DNA of 26,045 nt from an uncultured Oscillospiraceae bacterium. Its GTDB lineage: Bacteria > Bacillota > Clostridia > Oscillospirales > Oscillospiraceae. The position numbers and the translations under genes were made by a program. The first letter of the stretch is position 1. Every line of letters begins with the position of its first letter. This document shows, one piece after another, positions 16,200-23,118 of this stretch. The notes beneath the pieces are model-generated. The model was not told the origin of the DNA. It saw only the letters and a list, made by a program, of their open reading frames with translations, and ran no database searches. Location: positions 1 to 26,045 of the forward strand of contig CAKUND010000005.1 of assembly GCA_934668295.1 (NCBI GenBank). The letters run 5' to 3'.

Positions 16200-17716
16200 T
16201 ATGCCTTATGCCCGCCGATCTGCTCGTTTCGCTGGCGGGCAGTCGCGCCGTCGCGGAGGCTCATGCCCTTCAGAATGGCGTTTTTGCCGTATTTCTCGCG
16301 GATAGCCAGCACAGCGTCCTGCATGCGCCGTTCGCGTTCGCGCGCGGTCTGCTGCTCGTGCTGCGCGGCAATGGCCGCCTCGTCGGCAAACAGGTCGAGC
16401 TGAACATATTCCGGCTCTCCCTGCGCGTCCTGCTCCCGCTGTACGCGGTTCGCGACGACGTACATCCGCCGCACGAGCAGCCCGCGGTCCACGATCCGGT
16501 CAAACAGCGCTGTCAGTGCCTGCAAAATCTCCCTGGACGATGCGGTCGGCCTCTGGAGATTTTCCGAGCCATGTGCGGCCTTCGGCACGCGCCGCCCGTA
16601 ATGGTCAGTCGTGACCGGGCCGCGATACGGCGGGCAGGCGGGATCCGTCAGGCTCTCGCGGTCATAGCCGACGGTCAGGACGAGCTGGCCGGTCACGAGT
16701 CCCTGCCTTGCCAGGTCCAAGGCCAGCGCGTCCGCCATCTCCCGCGCGACGAGCCGCGCCTTTTCAAACGCATACGGGCACTGCAGTACCTGCCCGGAGC
16801 TGATGCTGCGCGTCTGCGGCCGGTAGGCCTTGATATCCGCGAGCGTGCACGGCTCACAACCCCACGCATGGTCGATCAGCAGCTCCGCGTTCACGCCGAG
16901 CATCCGGTACAGCAGCTCCTCGTTATAAAATTCATCCGGCTTCCCGAGTGAGCAGCGGGCGATATCGCCCATCGTGAACAGCCCCTTCGCCTCGAGCTTT
17001 TTCGCGATCCCGTGCCCGACGCGCCAGAAATCCGTCAGCGGCCGGTGCGCCCAGAGCGTTTCGCGGTAGCTGCGCTCGGTGAGGCAGGCAATGCGTACGC
17101 CGTTTTTGTCCGGCTCCACATGCTTGGCGACGATGTCCATGGCGACCTTTGCCAGATACAGATTTGTGCCGATGCCTGCAGTCGCGGTGATGCCGGTCGT
17201 GCGCAGCACATCCAGAATGATCGTCCGTGCCAGCTCCCGCGGCGTCTGGCCGTAGGTGTGCAGATACGGCGACGCGTCGATGAAGACCTCGTCGATGGAA
17301 TAGACGTGAATGTCCTCCGGCGCAAAATATTTGAGATAGATCTGATAGATCTGCGCGGAGACCTGCATGTATTTTGCCATCTGCGGCGGCGCGGTGATAT
17401 AAGAAAGCGCCAGCTCCGGGTGCGCGGCAAGCTCGTCCGCGTTGTCGCTCTCGCCGCGCAGCTGCCGGCCCGGCGCGCGCTCCCGCCGCATGGCGTTCAC
17501 CTGCGCGGCGCGCTGCACGACCTCGAACAGCCGCGCCCGGCCCGCGATGCCGTATGCCTTCAGAGACGGCGAGACGGCCAGACAGATCGTCTTCTCCGTC
17601 CGCGCCGCGTCCGCCACGACAAGATTCGTTTTTAACGGATCCAGCCCCCGCGCCGCGCATTCCGCCGACGCATAAAAGGATTTCAGATCGATCGCCAGAT
17701 ACACCTGTTCTGCCAC
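16199..17716 (-). CDS. Y-family DNA polymerase (UmuC/DinB-like)
   Basis: A 505-residue translesion polymerase of the type found in Firmicutes chromosomes and phages (UvrX/YqjW-like). The palm carries Asp10 in LAIDLKSFYAS and Asp142-Glu143 in SIDEVFID, the metal ligands. A helix-hairpin-helix-like segment follows (PLTDFWRVGHGIAKKLEAKGLFTMGDIA). The little-finger domain occupies the C-terminal half, and QLDLF at 439-443 is a textbook sliding-clamp binding motif. The tail GKNAILKGMSL is typical of this subgroup. The start is GTG (17714-17716), with GGGAGGTG six bases upstream. A possible LexA site lies upstream, and damage induction would fit the family. No yolD-like partner gene is present. It is not clear whether it should be called dinB or umuC. 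Confidence 0.93.
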   Translation of the reverse strand: MAEQVYLAIDLKSFYASAECAARGLDPLKTNLVVADAARTEKTICLAVSPSLKAYGIAGRARLFEVVQRAAQVNAMRRERAPGRQLRGESDNADELAAHPELALSYITAPPQMAKYMQVSAQIYQIYLKYFAPEDIHVYSIDEVFIDASPYLHTYGQTPRELARTIILDVLRTTGITATAGIGTNLYLAKVAMDIVAKHVEPDKNGVRIACLTERSYRETLWAHRPLTDFWRVGHGIAKKLEAKGLFTMGDIARCSLGKPDEFYNEELLYRMLGVNAELLIDHAWGCEPCTLADIKAYRPQTRSISSGQVLQCPYAFEKARLVAREMADALALDLARQGLVTGQLVLTVGYDRESLTDPACPPYRGPVTTDHYGRRVPKAAHGSENLQRPTASSREILQALTALFDRIVDRGLLVRRMYVVANRVQREQDAQGEPEYVQLDLFADEAAIAAQHEQQTARERERRMQDAVLAIREKYGKNAILKGMSLRDGATARQRNEQIGGHKA

Positions 17717-17746
17717 GCGTCACACCTCCCTTCGGTTTCTGCTCCT

Positions 17747-17776
17747 ATCATACCACCGAAGTAGGATCCAATGCAA
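17747..17776 (-). promoter_or_regulatory. Promoter of the Y-family polymerase
   Basis: On the minus strand TTGCAT (complement of 17771-17776), an 18-base spacer and TATGAT (complement of 17747-17752). The leader to the GTG is short, about 25 bases. Confidence 0.65.
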
Positions 17777-17784
17777 GCGTTATT

Positions 17785-17798
17785 AGAAAATTTGTTCG
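17785..17798 (-). promoter_or_regulatory. Possible LexA (DinR) box
   Basis: CGAACAAATTTTCT on the minus strand matches the Gram-positive consensus CGAAC-RNRY-GTTYC at 12 of 14 positions; the mismatches are in the second half-site. It lies 8 bases upstream of the polymerase -35 box. Confidence 0.45.
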
Positions 17799-17865
17799 AA
17801 TATATAAAAACAACAAACCGTGGAGGCAGCTGGTACGAAAAGATATGAGCAGCAATACAATGCCA

Positions 17866-17894
17866 TTCAAAAACAGACTGATTTATGCTATGAT
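17866..17894 (+). promoter_or_regulatory. Promoter of the GNAT gene
   Basis: TTCAAA (17866-17871), a 17-base spacer and TATGAT (17889-17894) preceded by TG-C. It lies inside the longer open frame upstream of the GNAT ATG, which argues against that longer start. Confidence 0.6.
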
Positions 17895-17957
17895 ACGATT
17901 GTGTTCAAAATGACGGCAGGACAAGCAGAGCGGAACGAAGATCAAGGAGTGAACGAT

Positions 17958-18524
17958 ATGGAAAAACTTGAACTATACATCCCCAAGCTGGAAGATCTAT
18001 GGTTTTATCAACAGATGACGTCTGATCCGGAAACGATGTCCTACAACGCGGGCTGGGATGTTGACTATGCGGGATACCATCGGGACACCGGCTGCATTGA
18101 TTATCCGGATGAGGTGCTGCCTGATTGGTACGATAGATGGATCGGAAATGAGCCGGATTGCTTCTATGCTTATATCAAACGCAGCCTGGATGGTGCATGG
18201 ATCGGTGATGTGTGCTTCCACTATACCCCAGAAAAGGACTGGTGGGATATGGGGATCGTGCTGTACGCTCCCTTCCGCGGCAAGGGCTATGCCGTTTCGG
18301 CGCTGAGACTGCTGCTGGATCACGCGTTCCGTGTCTGCGGTATTTCCAGAATCCATAACGACTTCGCGGCCGCACGGAACGAAATTGCCGCATGGGAAAC
18401 CCACCGCAAAGCAGGCTTCAAGGAATTGGGTGTGGAAAATGGGTTTCTCCACATGATGATTACCAAAGAAGACTATCTGGAGGCAGCGCAAATAGTGCCT
18501 GTTGATACCAAATCGCAAGTGTAA
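17958..18524 (+). CDS. GNAT-family N-acetyltransferase
   Basis: A 188-residue single-domain acetyltransferase of the RimJ/RimL-like group. The acetyl-CoA pyrophosphate loop is FRGKGYA at 106-112 (R-G-x-G-x-A). IHNDFAAARNEIAAWETHRKAGFKELG (132-158) matches the usual N-x-x-S/A-x-x-x-x-x-K-x-G-F element. The first 65 residues are rich in aromatic and acidic residues (YNAGWDVDYAGY), perhaps shaping the acceptor pocket. The start follows AAGGAG by 8 bases; a frame extending to 17820 passes through the promoter. The gene and its flanks are more AT-rich than their neighbours, which may point to transfer. The acceptor substrate cannot be read from the sequence. Confidence 0.88.
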   Translation: MEKLELYIPKLEDLWFYQQMTSDPETMSYNAGWDVDYAGYHRDTGCIDYPDEVLPDWYDRWIGNEPDCFYAYIKRSLDGAWIGDVCFHYTPEKDWWDMGIVLYAPFRGKGYAVSALRLLLDHAFRVCGISRIHNDFAAARNEIAAWETHRKAGFKELGVENGFLHMMITKEDYLEAAQIVPVDTKSQV

Positions 18525-18567
18525 AGAAAAATACCCCCAGTATATGTGTTAAATCATAGCGGGGCTG

Positions 18568-18622
18568 CCGCACGAAACGAAGTGCAACGTGTTTTTTCGG
18601 ATTTGGCTAGGCTTTCGTGCGG
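18568..18622. repeat. 10-bp inverted repeat upstream of the DUF5058 operon
   Basis: CCGCACGAAA (18568-18577) and TTTCGTGCGG (18613-18622) are perfect inverted copies 35 bases apart. The left copy also forms GCAC/GTGC (18570-18585), followed by a T6 run at 18592-18597, a weak terminator for the GNAT gene. The right copy abuts the operon's -10 region, so it could be an operator or simply a large terminator stem. Confidence 0.5.
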
Positions 18623-18627
18623 AAGCG

Positions 18628-18636
18628 TGCTATACT
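18628..18636 (+). promoter_or_regulatory. Extended -10 promoter of the DUF5058 operon
   Basis: TGC-TATACT (18628-18636). No good -35 box is found at 16-18 bases, so the extended -10 or an activator must compensate. Confidence 0.5.
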
Positions 18637-18664
18637 GGTCACAGAAAAAGGGAGGAGTGTGCCT

Positions 18665-19417
18665 ATGTCTATTTTATCGCAGCTAAACAGCCCGGCGATG
18701 TACGCCATCTGCGGCGGCATTGTCGCGTTTGTCGCGCTCATCTGCATCGTGTTCCTTGTCCGCGCATGGAAAGCCGGGCTTGCGCTCGGCATGGATCCGG
18801 TCAGATTAAAGCGCGTGGTCGTCTCCAGCGCGACGTTTTCGGCTCTGCCGAGCGTCGGGATTCTGCTGGGCGTTATCGCCCTGTCCGGCAGTCTCGGCAC
18901 GCCGTGGCCGTGGCTGAGATTGTCCGTCATCGGCGCGCTCCACTATGAGACGCAGGTGGCGCAGGCGGCGGCCGAGCAGGTCGGCATGAAAAGCCTGTCC
19001 GCAGCCGAAATGACCCCGCAGGGCTTCGCGACCATCGCCCTTCTCATGAGCCTTTGCATCATCTGGGGCATCGTGCTGTCCATCTTCTTCAATAAGCGCT
19101 ACACGAAAAAGCTCTCGTCCGGCTCCGGCAGCGGAAAGGGCGCGGCGGGCTTCGGCGATCTTGCCATGACGGCGATGTTCATCGGCCTTGTCAGCGCGTA
19201 CATCGGCAGCTATCTCGGCGGCTTTATTTCCTCAAACGGTCTGTTCACCTTCTCCGGAGACTGGACGCCGCTGCTGGTCGCGGCGGTGTCGGCAGGCGTG
19301 ATGGCGCTGTTTGTGTATCTGGCGGAAAAGAAGCACATCACATGGGTCGAAAATTTCTCGATCGCGGGCAGTATGCTCGCGGGCATGGCGGCTGCTGTGC
19401 TGGTCGGACTGATCTGA
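18665..19417 (+). CDS. DUF5058 family membrane protein
   Basis: A 250-residue protein with about six hydrophobic segments (near 12-32, 52-75, 118-142, 166-189, 201-220 and 231-250). I recognise the DUF5058 pattern: a basic loop after the first helix (WKAGLALGMDPVRLKR), a conserved GTPWPWLRLSVIGALHYETQVA stretch (78-99) between helices 2 and 3, and a Gly/Ser/Lys loop at 149-164. Polar residues in the otherwise compact second segment (His93, Glu95, Thr96) could line a transport path. GGAGGAG lies 7 bases before the ATG. The next gene starts 13 bases after the stop, so this opens a three-gene operon ending in an M20 hydrolase. No function is established; a transporter subunit is my inference. 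Confidence 0.8.
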   Translation: MSILSQLNSPAMYAICGGIVAFVALICIVFLVRAWKAGLALGMDPVRLKRVVVSSATFSALPSVGILLGVIALSGSLGTPWPWLRLSVIGALHYETQVAQAAAEQVGMKSLSAAEMTPQGFATIALLMSLCIIWGIVLSIFFNKRYTKKLSSGSGSGKGAAGFGDLAMTAMFIGLVSAYIGSYLGGFISSNGLFTFSGDWTPLLVAAVSAGVMALFVYLAEKKHITWVENFSIAGSMLAGMAAAVLVGLI

Positions 19418-19430
19418 GGAGGGACGCAGG

Positions 19431-20129
19431 ATGGAACAGAAACAGAAGGACGCCCTCTGGGCGCAGTACAGCAAACAGACGCATGTGCTTGGCCGCGTAT
19501 TGAGTATCCTGACTGTCGCGCTGCTGCTTGGCGCGCCGTTTGTCATCGGCGGTCTGCTCGGCGCGTATCCCGATCTCGGCGCAACGGCAAGAGGCTTTTT
19601 GTCCGTCGGCCTTGTGTGGACAGTCAGCAGCGTTGCGGAATTTTTGATCTACACGCCGATGCTCGGCGCGGGCGGCGGGTATCTTGCGTTTATTACCGGC
19701 AATCTCATCAACATGAAGATCCCCTGCGCGGTGAACGCCCGCGATCTGGCCGGCGTCAAGACGGGCACGGCGGAAAACGAGATCGTCTCCACGCTCTCCA
19801 TTGCCACATCGTCGCTTGTGACGATCGTCATTCTGGCGCTCGGCGTGCTGGCGCTGCAGCCGCTGCAGCCGGTTTTGCAGAGCCCCGCGCTGCAGCCCGC
19901 GTTTGCAAACGTCGTCCCGGCGCTCTTTGGCGCGATGGCGTATCAGTATTACCGGAAAAACATCGTCGTGGCCATCGCGCCGCTGGCTGTGATGAGCGTC
20001 CTGTTTACGCTCGTGCCGGGGCTGATCTCGTCCACCAGCTTTATGATCATCCCCTCCGGTGCGCTGGCCATCGGCATCGCGTATACCATCTATAAAAAGA
20101 AAAAGACCGGCAAGGAGGCGCAGGCATGA
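19431..20129 (+). CDS. Unrecognised membrane protein, partner of DUF5058
   Basis: A 232-residue integral membrane protein I cannot assign to a named family. About six hydrophobic segments are seen, roughly 20-45, 52-75, 78-95, 120-145, 155-170 and 176-220 (the last probably two helices). A notable conserved-looking block is YTPMLGAGGGYLAFITGNLINMKIPCAVNA (73-102), followed by a hydrophilic loop (RDLAGVKTGTAENEIVST) with acidic and Asn residues. The tail is basic (KKKKTGKEAQA), so probably cytoplasmic. It is 13 bases after the DUF5058 gene, and its stop overlaps the M20 start (ATGA). Size, topology and packing with the DUF5058 gene suggest a two-subunit membrane complex. Confidence 0.75.
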   Translation: MEQKQKDALWAQYSKQTHVLGRVLSILTVALLLGAPFVIGGLLGAYPDLGATARGFLSVGLVWTVSSVAEFLIYTPMLGAGGGYLAFITGNLINMKIPCAVNARDLAGVKTGTAENEIVSTLSIATSSLVTIVILALGVLALQPLQPVLQSPALQPAFANVVPALFGAMAYQYYRKNIVVAIAPLAVMSVLFTLVPGLISSTSFMIIPSGALAIGIAYTIYKKKKTGKEAQA

Positions 20130-21556
20130 GCTATCTGCTGCTGATCCCGGGCGTGCTGGTGCTGCTGGTACTCATTGCGGTCATCCGGACGCTGCTCAGC
20201 CCGAAAAAGACGTCGGATTACAGGCCGCAGGAGGACGAACAGGAGGCGCTGCGGCTGGCAAAGAAGCTTTCCGCCATGATCCGGATCGACACGACCTCCC
20301 ACGCGGGCGGCGACGACCCGGAGCGCTTCCGCGCGTTCCACAAAACGCTGGCGGAGCTGTTCCCGCTGGTCTTCTCAAAGCTGGAGAAGACCGAAATTGA
20401 CGGCAACCTGCTCTTTTACTGGAAGGGGAGGTCCTCGGAAAAGCCCATCCTGCTCATGAGCCATCAGGACGTTGTTCCGGCGGAGGGCGAGTGGCTCCAT
20501 GCGCCGTTCTCCGGCGATATTGCGGACGGCAAGGTCTGGGGGCGCGGCGCTTCGGACACGAAATGCTCTGTCATGGCCTTCTTTGAGGCCGTCGAACAGC
20601 TGCTGGCCGAGGGCTTTACGCCGCCCACAGATGTGTATCTGGCCTCGTCCTGCACGGAGGAATGGGCGGGCGACGGCGCACCGAAGCTGGTTCAGGAGCT
20701 GCAGCGCCGCGGCGTGGAGCTGTTTTTGCTCTGCGATGAGGGCGGCGGCATTATTTCTGAGCCCATCGGCGGCATTCCCGGCAATTTCGCCATGGTCGGC
20801 GTGTTCGAAAAGGGCAAGGCCGATGTCAAATTCACGGCGAAGTCCACCGGCGGCCATGCCAGCGCGCCCGGAAAGCACACGCCCATCGCACGGCTTGCCG
20901 CGTTTGTAAACGAGGTCGAGACGCGCAGCCCCTTCCAAAAGAAGCTCCTGCCGGAGGTCGCGGCCATGTTCCAAACGCTGTCCGGCTATGCGTCGTCGTT
21001 TGGTCTGCGGCTGCTGCTGGGCAATCTGTGGCTGTTTTCCCCGCTGCTGAAGGCCGTTCTGCCCGCCGTCAGCGCGCAGGCAGGCGCGATGCTGAAGACC
21101 ACCATCGCCTTTACCACGCAGTCCGGCTCCGACGCGTATAACGTCATTCCGCAGGAGGCGACGCTGGGGGCCAACATGCGCTTTATCCCCCATCAGGGCG
21201 AGCAGGAAAGTCTTGCGATCATCCAAAAGCTTGCCGAAAAGCACGGCCTTTCGACCGAGGTGCTCCATTCAAATGATTTTACGCCCCCGGTCGATATCCA
21301 TGGCGAGGCGTTTACGCTTTTCACGCGCGTCATCGGCGAGACCTTCCCCGGTCTTGCCGCGAGCCCCTATGTCATGACCGGCGCGACCGACGCGCAGTTC
21401 TATCAGCCCGTCTGCAAAAGCTGCATCCGCTTTGCGCCCGTGATCTATGGCCCGGAGCAGATGAAGGGCATGCACGGTCTGAACGAAAACATCGAATACA
21501 GCTGTCTGCCCGGCGCGGTGCGGTTCTATCAGAACCTGATCCGGGCAGAAAAATAA
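20126..21556 (+). CDS. Membrane-anchored M20 family metallohydrolase
   Basis: A 476-residue zinc hydrolase with an N-terminal hydrophobic anchor (3-24) before the M20 fold. Metal and catalytic residues are visible: His113 and Asp115 (MSHQDVVP), Asp144 (GRGASDTK), Glu178-Glu179 (CTEEWAGDG), Asp204 (LLCDEGGG) and His450 (GMHGLNENI). A lid domain of about 120 residues interrupts the catalytic domain. Length and the HQDVVP/GRGA-D motifs place it near the CPG70 and PM20D1 subgroup, which hydrolyses peptides or N-acyl amino acids. The start overlaps the preceding stop by 4 bases, so translation is coupled. Its substrate is probably what the two upstream membrane proteins handle; whether the catalytic domain faces in or out is not certain. 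Confidence 0.9.
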   Translation: MSYLLLIPGVLVLLVLIAVIRTLLSPKKTSDYRPQEDEQEALRLAKKLSAMIRIDTTSHAGGDDPERFRAFHKTLAELFPLVFSKLEKTEIDGNLLFYWKGRSSEKPILLMSHQDVVPAEGEWLHAPFSGDIADGKVWGRGASDTKCSVMAFFEAVEQLLAEGFTPPTDVYLASSCTEEWAGDGAPKLVQELQRRGVELFLLCDEGGGIISEPIGGIPGNFAMVGVFEKGKADVKFTAKSTGGHASAPGKHTPIARLAAFVNEVETRSPFQKKLLPEVAAMFQTLSGYASSFGLRLLLGNLWLFSPLLKAVLPAVSAQAGAMLKTTIAFTTQSGSDAYNVIPQEATLGANMRFIPHQGEQESLAIIQKLAEKHGLSTEVLHSNDFTPPVDIHGEAFTLFTRVIGETFPGLAASPYVMTGATDAQFYQPVCKSCIRFAPVIYGPEQMKGMHGLNENIEYSCLPGAVRFYQNLIRAEK

Positions 21557-21562
21557 GCCCTG

Positions 21563-21598
21563 TCCCGGACGCGCTGCGGCGCGCCCGGGAATCTGTTT
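21563..21598 (+). terminator. Probable terminator of the DUF5058-M20 operon
   Basis: TCCCGG/CCGGGA and CGCGC/GCGCG combine into one stem (21563-21590, with a single mismatch) around a TGCG loop, followed by ATCTGTTTT. The T run is short. Confidence 0.65.
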
Positions 21599-21605
21599 TC
21601 CCTGC

Positions 21606-21634
21606 TTGACGCGCAGAAGGAAAGGCTCTATAAT
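21606..21634 (+). promoter_or_regulatory. Promoter of the MATE gene
   Basis: TTGACG (21606-21611), a 17-base spacer and TATAAT (21629-21634). Transcription would start near 21641. Confidence 0.85.
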
Positions 21635-21679
21635 GGGGAAGCTTTGCGGCAAATGATGCGAAAAAGAGGAACTGTCGTT

Positions 21680-23059
21680 ATGGCGAGAACGCTTTCCGCC
21701 CACGCGGGCGGCATTACCATGACCGAAGGGTCGTTATATAAAAACATTCTCCTGTTCAGCATTCCGCTGATCTTCTCGCAGCTTCTGCAGGTGCTGTTCA
21801 ACATGGCGGACGTGGCCGTTGTCGGAAAATTCTCCAGCGCGACGGCGCTGGGCTCCGTCGGCTCGACGTCGACGCTCGTCACGCTGTTTACGGGCTTTCT
21901 CATCGGCCTGTCCAACGGCGTCAATGTCCGCGTGGCGCAGTATCTCGGCGCGCGGCAGGAAGAAGACACGCGAAACTGTGTCCACACGGCGCTGATCCTG
22001 TGTACGCTGTCGGGCGTTGTGATCGCGGCTTTGTGCTTTTTCCTGGCTGCGCCGATGCTGGAGCTGCTGAAAACGAAGGACGATCTGCTGCCCGGCGCGG
22101 TGCTCTATTTCCGCATTTATGCGCTTGGCATGCCGGCGCTCGGTATCTTCAACTTCGGCAACGCCGTTCTGAGCGCCAGCGGCGACACGAAGCGGCCTCT
22201 GGCCTATCTGACGGCGGCGGGCATCCTGAACGTGATCCTGAACCTGTTCTTCGTCATCGTCTGCAAAATGGCCGCCGACGGCGTGGCGCTGGCGAGTGTG
22301 ATTTCGCAGTATCTGTCGGCGGTTCTCGTGCTGCTGCACATGACGCGGCTGACGGACAGCTGCCGTGTGGAATGGAAGCTGCTGCGGCTGCACGGCGGCG
22401 AGGCCGGGCGCATTCTCGGACTCGGCATTCCGGCAGGCATTCAGCATATGATCTTCGCGGTCGCGAATCTGTTCATTCAGGTCGGCATCAACTCGTTCGA
22501 CTCGACCGTCGTCTCCGGCAACTCCGCCGCGGTCAACGTGGACAACGTGATTTATAATGTCATGGCCGCGTTCTATACCGCCTGCTCGACCTTCATGGGC
22601 CAGAACTGGGGCGCGGGGAAAACGGATCGGATGATGAAAAGCTACTACATCAGCCTCGGCTATTCGTTCGCGATCGCGGCGGTGCTGGGCGCAGCGTTTC
22701 TTCTGTGCGGCGAGCCGTTTTTGTACATCTTCACGAACGACGCGGACGTTGTCGCCGCGGGCATGGAGCGGATGCGGATCATGTGCTTTTCCTACTGCGT
22801 CAGCGCCTTCATGGACTGTACCATCGCCGCCTGCCGCGGCATCGGCCGCAGCTTTGTGCCGACGGTCATTGTGATCATGGGCTCGTGCGTGTTCCGCGTG
22901 ATCTGGGTCTATACGATCTTCGCGCACTTCCACACGATTCCTTCCTTGTATCTGCTCTATATTTTCTCCTGGACGATCACCGCTGCGGCGGAGATCCTCT
23001 ATTTCATCCGCTGCTGCCGCCGCCTGCGCGCAGCGCAGCAGGCGCTGCAAAACGCCTGA
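21680..23059 (+). CDS. MATE family efflux transporter
   Basis: A 459-residue multidrug/toxic-compound exporter with about 12 membrane segments in two homologous halves. The N-terminal half carries the MATE pattern PLIFSQLLQVLFNMADVAVVGKFSSATALGSVG, then GLSNGVNVRVAQYLGA. The second half repeats it (GIPAGIQHMIFAVANLFIQVGINSFDS, then FMGQNWGAGKTDRM). These drive export with H+ or Na+. The start at 21680 follows AGAGGA by 9 bases. An ATG at 21644 would lie only about 3 bases after the predicted transcription start. No regulator is adjacent and the cargo is unknown. The sequence resembles the DinF/NorM-like group common in Clostridia. Confidence 0.92.
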   Translation: MARTLSAHAGGITMTEGSLYKNILLFSIPLIFSQLLQVLFNMADVAVVGKFSSATALGSVGSTSTLVTLFTGFLIGLSNGVNVRVAQYLGARQEEDTRNCVHTALILCTLSGVVIAALCFFLAAPMLELLKTKDDLLPGAVLYFRIYALGMPALGIFNFGNAVLSASGDTKRPLAYLTAAGILNVILNLFFVIVCKMAADGVALASVISQYLSAVLVLLHMTRLTDSCRVEWKLLRLHGGEAGRILGLGIPAGIQHMIFAVANLFIQVGINSFDSTVVSGNSAAVNVDNVIYNVMAAFYTACSTFMGQNWGAGKTDRMMKSYYISLGYSFAIAAVLGAAFLLCGEPFLYIFTNDADVVAAGMERMRIMCFSYCVSAFMDCTIAACRGIGRSFVPTVIVIMGSCVFRVIWVYTIFAHFHTIPSLYLLYIFSWTITAAAEILYFIRCCRRLRAAQQALQNA

Positions 23060-23100
23060 AAAAATCCGCCGGAACCGCGATCGGCTCCGGCGGTATTTTT
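23059..23100. terminator. Bidirectional terminator between MATE and the ABC exporter
   Basis: An A6 run, CCGCCGGAACC (23066-23076), its near-complement GGCTCCGGCGG (23083-23093) and TATTTTT. It serves both converging genes. Confidence 0.88.
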
Positions 23101-23118
23101 ATGCGTTCGGGCGGCTGA

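Noticed and set aside
21734..23050. A 438-codon minus-strand frame opposite the MATE gene
   Set aside because: It is very rich in Arg, Asp, His and Gln and has no domain, while the plus strand encodes a complete MATE protein behind a good promoter.
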